Source of the DNA: CALZKI01 sp045124055
GTDB lineage: Bacteria; Bacillota; Clostridia; Lachnospirales; Lachnospiraceae
NCBI GenBank assembly: GCA_045124055.1
Contig: JBGVKZ010000036.1
Span: 91,584-155,583, forward strand
Direction of reading: 5' to 3'
DNA: 64,000 nt
Shown here: positions 41,445-52,697 of the stretch, one piece after another
Layout: every line of letters starts with the position of its first letter
Position numbering within the stretch: the first letter of the stretch is position 1
Position numbers and translations under genes: made by a program
The notes under the pieces: generated by a model
The model's database searches: none
Told to the model about the DNA's origin: nothing
The model's input: the letters and a program-made list of their open reading frames with translations, nothing else

Positions 41445-44400
41445 TTATTCCATATCTGTTTTCAGTTCTGCGATTGTAAAGATAAAGTAATCTTTCAGAA
41501 CTGCTTCTTTTCCGGTTGGAGCTGCCGATATTACGGTTCCGTCCGGTTGAACTGTATCCTGAGAATCATAAGCAATTACTGACATTTCCAATTTATAGTT
41601 AGATAACTCTGTATCCGGAATATCAGTTGTATTTACTTTTAACATCAGGTTATTTGTAATAAGACCTTCTCCACCAGCCTCACCGGTTCCGGTTCGTACC
41701 TCATCTTGAGTGAATTTTCTAACTTCACGGTAGATAGTCTTTCCGTTTGTGTCAGTTGTTGTAGCAAATGGACTATAGCCGCCCTCAGCACTTGCATCTT
41801 TCTTCCACAAACTAATTCTGTCATTATTTATCTGAACATATTCTGTTCCGTCAGCAGTATACTGCTTTCTGTATAAGCGATAGGTTATCTGATATTCTGT
41901 GTTATCACACCATTTTTCTAATTGTGCATTGATAACATCTTCTCCACCTTCCAAACCAAATTCGATTACACTACCAAAATCAATCATTGAAGTAAACGGA
42001 ATTTCATAGTAATGTGTTTCTTCCAAATAAGTATTGATTCCTAAGGAAAGCAAGTCATCGGCTAAAACAGCAATAGCCAAATCACTCTGTACATGTGCTG
42101 TAATTTCATCACCATAGTAGTCCGGTTTATCTCCACTCATTGGATATGCTGGTGAATCCGTTCTCAAAAGTTCAATTACTACACTGTATTCATCGTTGTA
42201 GTCGTCTAATACTGCCGTCTCAAAGCTAAATTTAATCTGTGCCGTCCACTCTTTGTCACGAATAATTCCATCTAAGGATTCCTCATCACCAGTATCCTTG
42301 TAGAAATAGAATACAGACTGATTACCACTAGCTGTCAGCATTTTTCCATTCATAGAAATATTTGTGTTCTGTGGTAAGGTAATACGATTACCATTTTTAT
42401 CCTGTAAATAGATGGCAAGTTCCAGATATTTACTGTTATTTGCACTATCAATTACGTCGTTTGACGCCGCCATTGTCCAATATGGTGCTTCGTCGTCATC
42501 GCCCTGTCCTGCTAATTTCTGAGCCTTGATTCCATATACCGCATCGATAATTACTTCGCTGTTTCTCATCATCTGTCCGGTAATTTTTGTGCGAATTCCT
42601 TTATCTTCAAAGCCAACACTTAATCCAGGAATTGCTGTAACATCGATTATATCAGCTGCGTAAATATCTTTACATTTATTATCCTGTGTCTCATCTGCTT
42701 CCACTGTAATGTTGTAAATAACATTTTCTGTTTGGGCATCTGTACCATCTACAATCAAAAGATATCTTTCTACTCCTACATCAGTATACACAACGCTATT
42801 GCCACTTGTATCCTTTGCAAAAGACTCATAACTTGCTTGCAAGGAATCTGGATTCAGAGCATCTACTTCTGCCATCGTTCTGATAGTATAATTCGTACTA
42901 TCATCTGATGGTACTCTTTGGAAGTCAGTAAATGGAATGCCGTTTTTAATGTTAGCTGCTGCCTGATTTTCTTCAGTAGCTTCATAATAGTAAGCATATC
43001 CCGTTTCCACATCGATTAGTGTGAGTTTTGTGCCTACCGCCAGACCTTTCGACTGACTACCTGTAACCGTAGCTGTCTCAAGTTTTAATACTTTATTGAC
43101 GGTTTCATTTTCAAACTTGTTTCTACCTGAGCCATATAAAAACTCAATGGCCATTGTATAGGTTGTGTCATTTGCCATAATAACACTGTGCTTTTGGGTA
43201 CCATCACCAATGGATGCCTTTTCCATTTCATCGAAGGAATAAACCGCACCTTCGGCTACACGCAGATAAGTTCTTACATCTAATCTTTCCAATACATACA
43301 CTGGAAGATATATGGTTTCTCTTACATCATCTCCAAGTGTGGTCTGCCAACCATAACTAATTTCCAATAAGGTAATACTGGTTCCTTCTGTCTGGTCGTA
43401 GGTATCATAATGATTATATATAATGTCAATACCATTTACTCCAGTAGCTGATAAACTGGCCTTTGTACCGGAAGTATCCAGTGTAATTACGCCATTTTTC
43501 ACAATGGCTCTCTTAGCAGTTACTTTTGTAAATCCTTTTGTATTAGAGTTTAATGTACCACCGGCATTCGTCAGCATCTGAACAAAGCCGTTGATTACCT
43601 GTTGAGCCGTACCATTTTGTGCATCGTAAACAATCAATGGAATGCCCACTAAGTCATTGGTAACACCCTTTTCTGAAATAACTGCCGCATCGCTACTTCC
43701 ATCATAATAAGCTTCATCATATAGATTCATCAGAGTCAGATTATCGCCTGATGTAGCTGTATGATAAAGATTTAATCGGTAAGCCTCCAATAATGCATTT
43801 GTATCTGCACCACCTGTAATATTATCAACAGCCGTATATTCTGTCTGAATATCCTCTATGCTGTCTAATAAGTACTCTGTTTCGCCATAACTACTTCCAA
43901 AAGCACTCATCACTTTACTTCCAGCCGCAGAAGCTGTCACATCTGCATCAAAGTAAATTACGTGGAAGAAATTTCGGTAAGAATACGGGTAACTACTATC
44001 TACAATAGAATAGTTTCCGTCAATTTCTTTTCCACCGTTTAAGTTATCCGGTGCAACACCACAATCTACTACCGGACAAATAGCCGATGTATCAAAGGTA
44101 ATTTCCGGTCTTAACACAATGTAGCGGCAACCAGTCGTAATCTTTCCGGCAATACTACCTACGTTGGTCGCATAGTACTGGATTTCTTCTTCCTTCAATG
44201 TATCTGGAAGGGAATCCACAATTTTCCAGGTCCTTGAAATAAAGTTATATTTCAGTAATCCGACTTTATCCTTAGTAATATTTTTTAAAGCGTCCATAGA
44301 CAAATCCGTAAGAGTGCTGCTCTCATTCCAAATACCGATGTAGTTGTTACTAATAACCGGATTATAAATGTAATAATCTTTTCCATTCGAACCATTACTT

Positions 44401-47400
44401 AATAAACCAAACATACCACCTACTCTTACGAAAGAGGCATTGGTTGTATAGCCTACAATGTAGTTGTCTGAAATAACTATATCATTATAATACTGGAGTG
44501 CTGAGGCATATGCATTGGCGAGTCCTGAGCTATTAGCTCTACCCGTAAAACCGCCTGCCCAAGCATACGCATAGGTACTTTGTACACCCGCAATTTTGTT
44601 TTCATCAATAATAATATTTTTATAGTTATTGGTTTTATCATTACCCAAGGACAAATCAATGCCAAATACACCACCGGCACCCTGACCTAAGAAATTCGAT
44701 TGTCTAACCGCAATATTTTGAGCCGTAATATTATATCCATCTGCTACAGGTATTCTATTTATACCAACTAAACCACCACTACCATAGCCGGTTACGTCCG
44801 AACCTGCTACAAGAATATTATTAAACTGTACTTCAATATTAGTACCTGTTGGGTCATTTAAGGTAGAAATAATACCAATCAATCCACCTGCACCACATCT
44901 TGCCTGGTTTTCTGAAACCCAGGTAGTCGTTGTTGTCAAAGAACAATCTTTTACTTTTACATCAGAAATCAAGAGACTTCTGTTCGTTCCAGATGTAGAG
45001 CCAAAAACACCACCAATTCTGGTTCCTCTGTTTTTCTCCGCATCAGTTTCTTCCCCTTGTACTCCTACGATACGAAGATCTTCGATATCTGCATCGATAC
45101 CACCTGATAATTCGCTTTCAGTTGTCAAATCGGCTGTATGGCTATAATCCACTGTACAGTATCTTGCCTTCATAGAACCTACAAGACCACCAATATCTGT
45201 ACCTTTTGTCGTAAAGACAGCAGCAGTTGCATCGGTTGGTGCTACCGTATTTCTAACAGTACAGTCTGAAATAAACAGCTTATCACCATAATTTACACCT
45301 ACAAGACCACCTACTGGGTTGTTGGCAATTTGTGTATTTCCACTACCATCTACCCACTGTCCTAAAGTAACATCTTCCACCGTATTTTTATCAAAGGTAA
45401 AAGTACTTCCCGTATCATTGGTGTCTTTTAAATAAATAAGACCAATCAAACCACCAATCCCATGTTCGTGAGCAGTGTTAAAGTCAGCTAAAGAGGTCAT
45501 TGTACTATTACTTACTTTATTCTCACTTACTGTCATAGTATGACGTTCTGAAAGTACACTAGGAATGGATTGTACTGGAATATAAGTACCTACTAAACCA
45601 CCTACATTAGAACCACTTGTTGTGGTAGCAACAAGACTCATATTCGTCAGCTCATTCTTGCTAAAATTGGTTTCTGAATATACCAAAGTACCGATTGTAC
45701 CAATCAATCCTGCGGCAGAACCGATGCTGGAACGAACTTCTAAACCATCTACTTTTGAGTTGGTTACTTCAATTAACCCACCATAGTAATACAGTCCTTG
45801 AATTGTACTACCAAAAATACCAACGAATCCACCAGCTGCGGACGGTGCGGTTACTTTTACAGGAGTCGTTACATTGCCACTAGCATCTTTTGTGCCTAAA
45901 ATCTGACAGCCATCAAAAATATATGAGAATTTCGTCTTGGTATTATAAGTCCCATTGGTTGTCGAATCTGTCATAACTTTACCAATCAGACCTCCGGCTG
46001 CGACATCACTCTCTACTTCTGCATTTTGTAAGGTAATATTGGAGAAAGTCCAGTTACCATAAATTCCACCGGCAATAGCACCTACACGTCTACTGGTATT
46101 AACATTTGCATCTACATTGATATACTTACCTTCTACTATAAGGTTCGAAATCGTATTCGTTTCTGAATCCGCTGCCGTATAGTCTTTACAATATGCAAAG
46201 TTATTCAAATCATTAAAAAGTCCTGTGGTGTAGATATTGCTATCATAATCTACATTCATATTTGCAATAATTGTACTGCCATTTCCATCAAAGTTTGCAT
46301 TAAACCAGGAATAATGTCTGTCGTACAATTCACCAATACCACGGAATGCAAATCCATAACCAGATAAATCATAGGTTCCATTTGTTAAAGAGTAAGTTGT
46401 TGTATAATCTCTTGCACCTACTAATTTATTTAATTTTGATACTTCCACATTCGTGGAAACTGTCGTATACAGATTTTTATAACTTGTGGTAATGTCTGTT
46501 CCATCTACTTTGAAATACTTATATATCAAATATGGGAAATTATAAGTAGCATCATCATGGCTGGTAGCCAGGGTCCAATCATCTGAACCACTACTTCCAA
46601 GCTGGTCATATAGAGCCTTACGACAAATAGCTCTATTATCGTAACCATTTACAATCGTATTATTATTTTCTGTATCCGCCACACTTCTTGAAGATAAGGC
46701 ATCAGAGTTCAATGCCAATGCTAAAATTTCAAGTTGCTCTGCGGTGGAAAGACTTACGGAAACCGTTTTTGCCGTATCATCTACGGTTACTTCAATCTTG
46801 CTACTGCCAATTTGTGAATCCAAATAGTTCCCATTAACCATAGGGAAGGTTTTCGATAATTCAAGGCTTCCATCTGCAAATCCAAAATCTGCAGCTGTTA
46901 ACACTTCTTTTGAGGTATTAATTGCACCATTTACGTTTCCTTCATAAATCAAGTAGCCATCTTCTACTTTACCTACAATAGCAGATACATGTTGTTCGGA
47001 TTTTAAAGTGGCACCTTCTTTATGTACCGGATTGAATTTTTCTACATCTGTGGATTCAATGTTTCTAACAATCAAACCACCTTTTTCCAAAATCCCAACA
47101 TATCCCCCAAGGGTTGTGCTTGTGCTGTTACCAATTAAGGTTATATCAACGGTTACATTATCGATGATATTATCACCACCAATAATTTTGGCAGCTACAC
47201 CGCCTCCATAAGAACTAACATAGATATCGTCTTTCTTAGAAGAACTTGGGTCTGCAAGTACTAAGCTTTTTATCGTTAAATCCTTAACTACGCCGCCCTT
47301 CATATACTGAATTAAACCAAAGTTTGTTTTGATTTTTCCTCTGTCCTGACCTGGCAAGGTAATACTGTACGAAGTTCCATCTTTACCGGCAATAACACCT

Positions 47401-50400
47401 GCAAACGGGTATGCACTAGAACCTAGACCATCAAAGTCATTGGAGATAACATAGTCATTGACATCTGTACTCTTTGTCAAATCAATATCTGCCGTTACCA
47501 CGTAATAAGCTGTTCTTAATTCATCTCTGGTTGGGAAACCATCTTCTCCATAGGTTTTTGCCACGTGGGTATCATGAACCCCAAGCTGATTTACCTGCCA
47601 ACCGGTTAAATAGGTATCATTATCCACAGACTTTGGTTGCAAATACTGATACAACTGGAAAATCTGTTTTGCACTATTTAATACATATGGGTCTTCATAA
47701 GTACCACAACCTTCTAAGAAATCCCCACGTTTTGGGTTTACCTGAATTGTTGTTTCTGAACAGGTATCACACACATATGGAAGATAATTAGCTTCTGCCT
47801 CTGTCAATACTGCACTAGGCAATGAAATCATATTATTGTTATACATAAGACCATAATGAATTTCTTTACCAAGAGTTACTGTTTTGGCATTATATTCATC
47901 TTGATTAAATAAATAAAGCCCTTGTCCTGTATACAGGTCTGTATCACTTGTATATGCATATGTATCAATAAACGTTGCCCATTTCAGTGGTGATTCCGTC
48001 TGTACTGGTGCATTCGTAGCATTTTCTGTCACTCGAACATAAGGAATCTGCATATCAGAAAAATATATTTTAATGCTTTTTGACTGTTGATAGGTATTTC
48101 CTAACGTATTATATCCAACACGACCAATTAGAGCCGAGGCGGCATATTGATTCTGACCTGCTCCCTGTCCCCAATAAGTATCATCATAGTTAATCATCTT
48201 GATACCTGTTAATCTTACAGTGGAATAATCATTCACAATACCCATAATCAGACCAACTCGATGATAAGTTGGGTTATAGTCTGTTATATGAAGTCCATCT
48301 AATGTGATATTTTCAAGGTACAAGCTATTGATACTACCACAACCGATTGCACCAGAATTTTCGCCAAGGTATGTTACAGAACCCGAAAATGTCACATTTT
48401 TAATGGTAGAACCTGAAGGATTATACAATAAGCCTGCATGCATACGGTAATTCTGTTTACTTGCATTTGTTGCTAAACGATTATCTGTGCCATCAATTTT
48501 TTCAATCGTGGCAATGGTATCTCCATAGAAAATGATATTCGCGTTATCTGTTCCAGAAATCGTACCACTAGTATAAACTGGTGTTGGATAGTAACTATAT
48601 CCTTTTAAATCAATCGTTCCTTTAATGGTACGACTTATACCTCCTACTCCTGTGTTACTGGATTTACCTGCCTCTGTGCTAAAATATGGCGTTATGAAAC
48701 GTCTGGTTTCGCTGGAAATATATTGATACACATGCCAAACCATCATTTTAGCTGGTGTATCCAGTACATCATTTTCAATCATTCCTACTGTGTATTCATC
48801 TGCACTTTGTTCAAACAAATTGTAATGATATCTTGTATATGGATTATTCTGTTTTACAGGCAATACCTGATTCACATATCCAGCTCCGGACATATCTTTA
48901 AAGTCATCACTTTTAATCGATACGATACCGCCCCAAATAGCTTCACTTCCTACGTTATATCCAACAATTTCATCAAAATAACCTTGTAAATTCGTAATGG
49001 TTACCTTATCACTGTTAATGGTATAATTATCCACCATACATAATAAGAATTTACCATTAGATACCAACATACCTGAGCCACTTATCGCATTTTCCATATG
49101 GCATGCCTGGAAATCCACATCATGAAGGTAGAGCTTTCCGCATATTCTACCAAAAAGTCCGCCCATACGGGCATTTGTACTCGGAGCTACAATTTTTGTA
49201 TCATCACCTTTTACGGTAATTTTTGTAAAATCAGCTTCTACATTGTCCCAATAATGTCCAATAAGTGCACCTGCACCTATATCATTACTTTGGGTAGAAT
49301 CTGCTTTAACCAAATTTGTTGCATTGGTATAATCTAAAATCTGATTATCTACTACAACATCATTTGCCTGAATAGTTATTAATGTTTTGTTTTGAATAGA
49401 ACCTGTATAAATAACGCCAATTAAACCACCCGCTAACGAAGTGTTGTTGGTATTATTTACATAATAGTTACCACCAAAAGTAAATTCATTACCGATAGTG
49501 GTTGTACCATTCAACTGGATGTTTGGCACAACTCCTGTATCTATTGCATAAATATAACCGGCTAAACCTCCTACGTACTGATAGGTTCTAACATCTGTAA
49601 TAGATGCATCTAGGGTCAGATTATTCGTTGTAATCGTACTACCGTAGTTTTTATTTAATACGATATACCCTGCAATCGCACCATAATAATATTTTGCGTT
49701 CTCTCCTCTTGCCACAAGTTCCACCTTAGAATTCACGGTATCCAGTGTCATTCCACCATATACATATGGAGCAATTCCGGCCGCATTTTTAGCGTATTTC
49801 CAAGGCTTTCCTGGGGTTGTTTTAATTATTAGGTTCTTGAAAGTTGCATTAGAAACCGATGGAAACAAACCAATATTAGACTGATTGGTTTCATGGCTAT
49901 CCATTGTAATTGCAATATTGGCATTACTACCGGCAAAAGTACCTTTAAAAGCATACTCAGCCATTACAACTTCTGTTGCCTTATCATTTCTACTTAAATC
50001 ATAGATTCCAGTATTGGTTAAATCTATGCTGTTTGTCACTTCATAGTGGGCACTTCTTAACTGCTTTGCACCCTCCTTTGTTGCTGCTACACCAAAACAA
50101 TTTGCACCATATGCACAGTCTGTATTCAGTGCAATGGCTAATCGCATTAAATCTTCTTTACAAGTAATTTTATATGGATCTGCTTCTGTACCAGAACCAG
50201 CCACAGTTCCTGTAACATTTTCAGATGGCGTTGCATCATAAGAAATCAAACCATTGGTATTTTCAAGAACACCACCATAGTTACCCACATTATCATAAAT
50301 ACCAGTTATGTTCGTGCGATTGGCTTCATAGGTTTCTCTTACGGTACTACTATCAAAATAAATTAATGAAGCGGTCTGTTCACCTACCAAATATCCTCTA

Positions 50401-52634
50401 GTTCCTGGCGTACCAAGGCTGGCACTCTGTATAGATAAGTTTCCACACAAATCCACAAGTGCACCTTTTTGCATACGTCCAATCAAACCACCTGTTAAGG
50501 ATGCATTTACTCCTCCGGTGTTAAAATCTGTTGAAACCGTTGCATTTGTAATTTTTATTTGTGTTTCATAGCCTGTCGGGTCCGTATCTGAACTACCTTC
50601 CACAGCACCTATCAAACCACCACGCACTAACGCACAAATCTGTGAGGCTGCAACATTACTATTTTTTATTTCAATACTTCTTCCCAAGCAACGACCTACG
50701 ATACCACCAGCAATACCATCTGCACTACCGCCAATTTTTGAGAGATTATCGATAGTAACTGTATCAATTACAATGTTATCACCTGCAATTTGACCGATAA
50801 CACCGCCTTTATCATAACCGTTAATCGTTGATGAGGTCAGGGTAATATTCTTAAAGTTAGCTGCTTCGGTTCTTGTAGAAGCAGTTGACTCAGTCCATGA
50901 GCCTAAAATACCACCCGCTTTTGAGCTTAAAGTTGTTATCGCTGTGGCGGTTACAGTTGTTCCACTTACAGTGACATTTTCTACCGACACACTAACTGCA
51001 TTATCTACGTTACCAATCATACCGCCGGCTGCCATAGAATTTCCTGTGCTGACACTTGTTTTCAAAGTTAATGCAGTACTGGAAGTAACGGTGGACTCTG
51101 TCATTTGACCTATCACACCACCATTATTACCATTTCCATTTACGGTCGCTGAAAAACTGGCTGTATCCATTACAAAAGTAGAATTTCTACCCAGTTTACC
51201 AACAATACCACCGGCTGCACTTCCTTTTCCTGTTACCGTACCATTTATCACACTCATTTTATTGGTAATAGTCACCGGACCTGTACTGGTTGTTTCATAG
51301 TTGACTACACCTATAATACCACCTGCATAAACACCGTTTACTGAAGCGGACATCCTTACGGAATAGGTCGTTGCACCACTGTTATCACCCAGTTCTAATA
51401 CGATTGGTGAAGTGGTCTTATTTTCTACATAGGCAAACAAACCACCAGCTACCTGTGTAGTATTGCTGCCGACAGTTCCACCTATAACAATATTTTTCAA
51501 ATTTACACCTTGTGAAGTACTACCTTCCTGAGTGACAAGATACTGCCCCAGAGTTGCACTTGCACCATTGGCACTAAAATTAAAGCCTTCAAAGGTTGCT
51601 CCTGTAGAAACATAGTTACAAACCGGTTTACTAATGGTACAAACCATACCATTCACATAAGTATTTAGCGTTCCTTTAAATGGATAGGTCTCGTTACCAA
51701 TTCCGATATAACCAGTAGTTCCATTATAGGTCCATGACGCCTTGGAGAAATTCCACTGAGCCTGGTTTGCTTCATCTAATATCTTTAAGAAAGTAAATGT
51801 ATAACCTTCCAAAGACGTTACCTGACTTAATTTCTGCAAGTTAATTAAGTCATTATAAGTACTCAGTGTAAAAGTTGTTGCACCGGTTGCTGCAAGTTCT
51901 TCCACAGTTGTTGGAATAGAGCTCGCTAAAGTCGTAACCATATCATTGGCTCTAAGCTGTACCATAGCCAAAATATCATAAAGAGTATACTCTCCATTTA
52001 TCATTCCATCGACTGTCACAGAAGACAAATCCATACCCGTCGTATCTACATAGATTAAAGCTAATAATTCCGGCACGGAAAGGCTTGAAAGAGTCATACC
52101 TGTTACATTCGCACCAAGAGCTGTCATCTGTGCTTCCAAAGATGCATCTGCCGGCAAACCTTCCAGGATAGCAAGCATTTCATCGATTGTAAGCAAGGTA
52201 CTACCTTGGTTCTGATTGTCATTTGTCGTATCGTTCGATGTATCATCTGTTGTATCATCTGTTGTGTCATCACTGGTGTCATCACTGGTATCATCACTGG
52301 TATCATCACTGGTATCACCACTGGTATCACCATTTGCATCATCCGTGGTATCGTCCGTAGTATTACCACTGACATCGTCTGTGGTAGTATCACTGGTATT
52401 TCCCGTCGTGTCACCATCAGTGTCGATACTAGTGTCACCACTGATATCGTCTGTACTATCATTTATCTCATCATCAGTTGTATCCTCAGCATCATCTAGT
52501 AATCCATCTTCTGTACTTTCCGTTGCATTGACAAAAAGCATATCAATTCCCATAGCCAAATAAGCCATATTAGAATTACAAATCAAACTACATATCAATA
52601 TTAAAATCAGCAATCTTTTTATCTTTGCCTTCAT
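41445..52634 (-). CDS. Giant secreted repeat protein (3729 residues), putative adhesin or matrix protein
   Basis: A signal peptide (KRLLILILICSLICNSNMAY) starts it. An Asp/Thr/Ser linker follows (about residues 40-140), then a long region to about 2900 in which short glycine motifs of the form GG[LIV][LIV]G recur more than twenty times, as in GLUG-type beta-helix adhesins. Four segments of the type GTxxDPYxIxxxxDLxxLA (near 255, 820, 1645 and 1970) mark large modules. The last 800 residues look like a set of beta domains. There is no LPXTG signal or C-terminal membrane helix, so anchoring is unknown. It follows a SipW-type export locus and ends before a c-di-GMP protein. Role inferred. Confidence 0.85.
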   Translation of the reverse strand: MKAKIKRLLILILICSLICNSNMAYLAMGIDMLFVNATESTEDGLLDDAEDTTDDEINDSTDDISGDTSIDTDGDTTGNTSDTTTDDVSGNTTDDTTDDANGDTSGDTSDDTSDDTSDDTSDDTTDDTTDDTSNDTTNDNQNQGSTLLTIDEMLAILEGLPADASLEAQMTALGANVTGMTLSSLSVPELLALIYVDTTGMDLSSVTVDGMINGEYTLYDILAMVQLRANDMVTTLASSIPTTVEELAATGATTFTLSTYNDLINLQKLSQVTSLEGYTFTFLKILDEANQAQWNFSKASWTYNGTTGYIGIGNETYPFKGTLNTYVNGMVCTISKPVCNYVSTGATFEGFNFSANGASATLGQYLVTQEGSTSQGVNLKNIVIGGTVGSNTTQVAGGLFAYVENKTTSPIVLELGDNSGATTYSVRMSASVNGVYAGGIIGVVNYETTSTGPVTITNKMSVINGTVTGKGSAAGGIVGKLGRNSTFVMDTASFSATVNGNGNNGGVIGQMTESTVTSSTALTLKTSVSTGNSMAAGGMIGNVDNAVSVSVENVTVSGTTVTATAITTLSSKAGGILGSWTESTASTRTEAANFKNITLTSSTINGYDKGGVIGQIAGDNIVIDTVTIDNLSKIGGSADGIAGGIVGRCLGRSIEIKNSNVAASQICALVRGGLIGAVEGSSDTDPTGYETQIKITNATVSTDFNTGGVNASLTGGLIGRMQKGALVDLCGNLSIQSASLGTPGTRGYLVGEQTASLIYFDSSTVRETYEANRTNITGIYDNVGNYGGVLENTNGLISYDATPSENVTGTVAGSGTEADPYKITCKEDLMRLAIALNTDCAYGANCFGVAATKEGAKQLRSAHYEVTNSIDLTNTGIYDLSRNDKATEVVMAEYAFKGTFAGSNANIAITMDSHETNQSNIGLFPSVSNATFKNLIIKTTPGKPWKYAKNAAGIAPYVYGGMTLDTVNSKVELVARGENAKYYYGAIAGYIVLNKNYGSTITTNNLTLDASITDVRTYQYVGGLAGYIYAIDTGVVPNIQLNGTTTIGNEFTFGGNYYVNNTNNTSLAGGLIGVIYTGSIQNKTLITIQANDVVVDNQILDYTNATNLVKADSTQSNDIGAGALIGHYWDNVEADFTKITVKGDDTKIVAPSTNARMGGLFGRICGKLYLHDVDFQACHMENAISGSGMLVSNGKFLLCMVDNYTINSDKVTITNLQGYFDEIVGYNVGSEAIWGGIVSIKSDDFKDMSGAGYVNQVLPVKQNNPYTRYHYNLFEQSADEYTVGMIENDVLDTPAKMMVWHVYQYISSETRRFITPYFSTEAGKSSNTGVGGISRTIKGTIDLKGYSYYPTPVYTSGTISGTDNANIIFYGDTIATIEKIDGTDNRLATNASKQNYRMHAGLLYNPSGSTIKNVTFSGSVTYLGENSGAIGCGSINSLYLENITLDGLHITDYNPTYHRVGLIMGIVNDYSTVRLTGIKMINYDDTYWGQGAGQNQYAASALIGRVGYNTLGNTYQQSKSIKIYFSDMQIPYVRVTENATNAPVQTESPLKWATFIDTYAYTSDTDLYTGQGLYLFNQDEYNAKTVTLGKEIHYGLMYNNNMISLPSAVLTEAEANYLPYVCDTCSETTIQVNPKRGDFLEGCGTYEDPYVLNSAKQIFQLYQYLQPKSVDNDTYLTGWQVNQLGVHDTHVAKTYGEDGFPTRDELRTAYYVVTADIDLTKSTDVNDYVISNDFDGLGSSAYPFAGVIAGKDGTSYSITLPGQDRGKIKTNFGLIQYMKGGVVKDLTIKSLVLADPSSSKKDDIYVSSYGGGVAAKIIGGDNIIDNVTVDITLIGNSTSTTLGGYVGILEKGGLIVRNIESTDVEKFNPVHKEGATLKSEQHVSAIVGKVEDGYLIYEGNVNGAINTSKEVLTAADFGFADGSLELSKTFPMVNGNYLDSQIGSSKIEVTVDDTAKTVSVSLSTAEQLEILALALNSDALSSRSVADTENNNTIVNGYDNRAICRKALYDQLGSSGSDDWTLATSHDDATYNFPYLIYKYFKVDGTDITTSYKNLYTTVSTNVEVSKLNKLVGARDYTTTYSLTNGTYDLSGYGFAFRGIGELYDRHYSWFNANFDGNGSTIIANMNVDYDSNIYTTGLFNDLNNFAYCKDYTAADSETNTISNLIVEGKYINVDANVNTSRRVGAIAGGIYGNWTFSNITLQNAEVESDVAAGGLIGKVMTDSTTNGTYNTKTKFSYIFDGCQILGTKDASGNVTTPVKVTAPSAAGGFVGIFGSTIQGLYYYGGLIEVTNSKVDGLEVRSSIGSAAGLIGTIGTLVYSETNFSKNELTNMSLVATTTSGSNVGGLVGTYIPVQSIPSVLSERHTMTVSENKVSNSTMTSLADFNTAHEHGIGGLIGLIYLKDTNDTGSTFTFDKNTVEDVTLGQWVDGSGNTQIANNPVGGLVGVNYGDKLFISDCTVRNTVAPTDATAAVFTTKGTDIGGLVGSMKARYCTVDYSHTADLTTESELSGGIDADIEDLRIVGVQGEETDAEKNRGTRIGGVFGSTSGTNRSLLISDVKVKDCSLTTTTTWVSENQARCGAGGLIGIISTLNDPTGTNIEVQFNNILVAGSDVTGYGSGGLVGINRIPVADGYNITAQNIAVRQSNFLGQGAGGVFGIDLSLGNDKTNNYKNIIIDENKIAGVQSTYAYAWAGGFTGRANSSGLANAYASALQYYNDIVISDNYIVGYTTNASFVRVGGMFGLLSNGSNGKDYYIYNPVISNNYIGIWNESSTLTDLSMDALKNITKDKVGLLKYNFISRTWKIVDSLPDTLKEEEIQYYATNVGSIAGKITTGCRYIVLRPEITFDTSAICPVVDCGVAPDNLNGGKEIDGNYSIVDSSYPYSYRNFFHVIYFDADVTASAAGSKVMSAFGSSYGETEYLLDSIEDIQTEYTAVDNITGGADTNALLEAYRLNLYHTATSGDNLTLMNLYDEAYYDGSSDAAVISEKGVTNDLVGIPLIVYDAQNGTAQQVINGFVQMLTNAGGTLNSNTKGFTKVTAKRAIVKNGVITLDTSGTKASLSATGVNGIDIIYNHYDTYDQTEGTSITLLEISYGWQTTLGDDVRETIYLPVYVLERLDVRTYLRVAEGAVYSFDEMEKASIGDGTQKHSVIMANDTTYTMAIEFLYGSGRNKFENETVNKVLKLETATVTGSQSKGLAVGTKLTLIDVETGYAYYYEATEENQAAANIKNGIPFTDFQRVPSDDSTNYTIRTMAEVDALNPDSLQASYESFAKDTSGNSVVYTDVGVERYLLIVDGTDAQTENVIYNITVEADETQDNKCKDIYAADIIDVTAIPGLSVGFEDKGIRTKITGQMMRNSEVIIDAVYGIKAQKLAGQGDDDEAPYWTMAASNDVIDSANNSKYLELAIYLQDKNGNRITLPQNTNISMNGKMLTASGNQSVFYFYKDTGDEESLDGIIRDKEWTAQIKFSFETAVLDDYNDEYSVVIELLRTDSPAYPMSGDKPDYYGDEITAHVQSDLAIAVLADDLLSLGINTYLEETHYYEIPFTSMIDFGSVIEFGLEGGEDVINAQLEKWCDNTEYQITYRLYRKQYTADGTEYVQINNDRISLWKKDASAEGGYSPFATTTDTNGKTIYREVRKFTQDEVRTGTGEAGGEGLITNNLMLKVNTTDIPDTELSNYKLEMSVIAYDSQDTVQPDGTVISAAPTGKEAVLKDYFIFTIAELKTDME
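52226..52480 (-). repeat. Tandem 12-bp repeat coding for Thr-Ser-Asp-Asp units
   Basis: In the plus orientation the unit GTATCATCACTG is repeated nearly perfectly about four times at 52264-52318 and in degraded form over about 250 bases. It codes for the acidic linker of the giant protein. Such a stretch is prone to slippage and to length variation in multiples of four residues. Confidence 0.85.
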
Positions 52635-52697
52635 ATCTTATTAATCCCTTTCTGCATACCAATGTTTGATATTTCTTATTAGTTGCATATGAATTTT

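Noticed and set aside
52226..52480. Short regular repeats that might be taken for a CRISPR array
   Set aside because: Repeat unit is 12 bp without spacers, in frame and inside a coding region; no cas genes in the window.
52206..52563. Open frames on the plus strand over the 12-bp repeat region, rich in Ser/Val or Ile/Thr/Gly
   Set aside because: They are mirror frames of the tandem repeat in the giant gene; no ribosome site and no independent coding signal.
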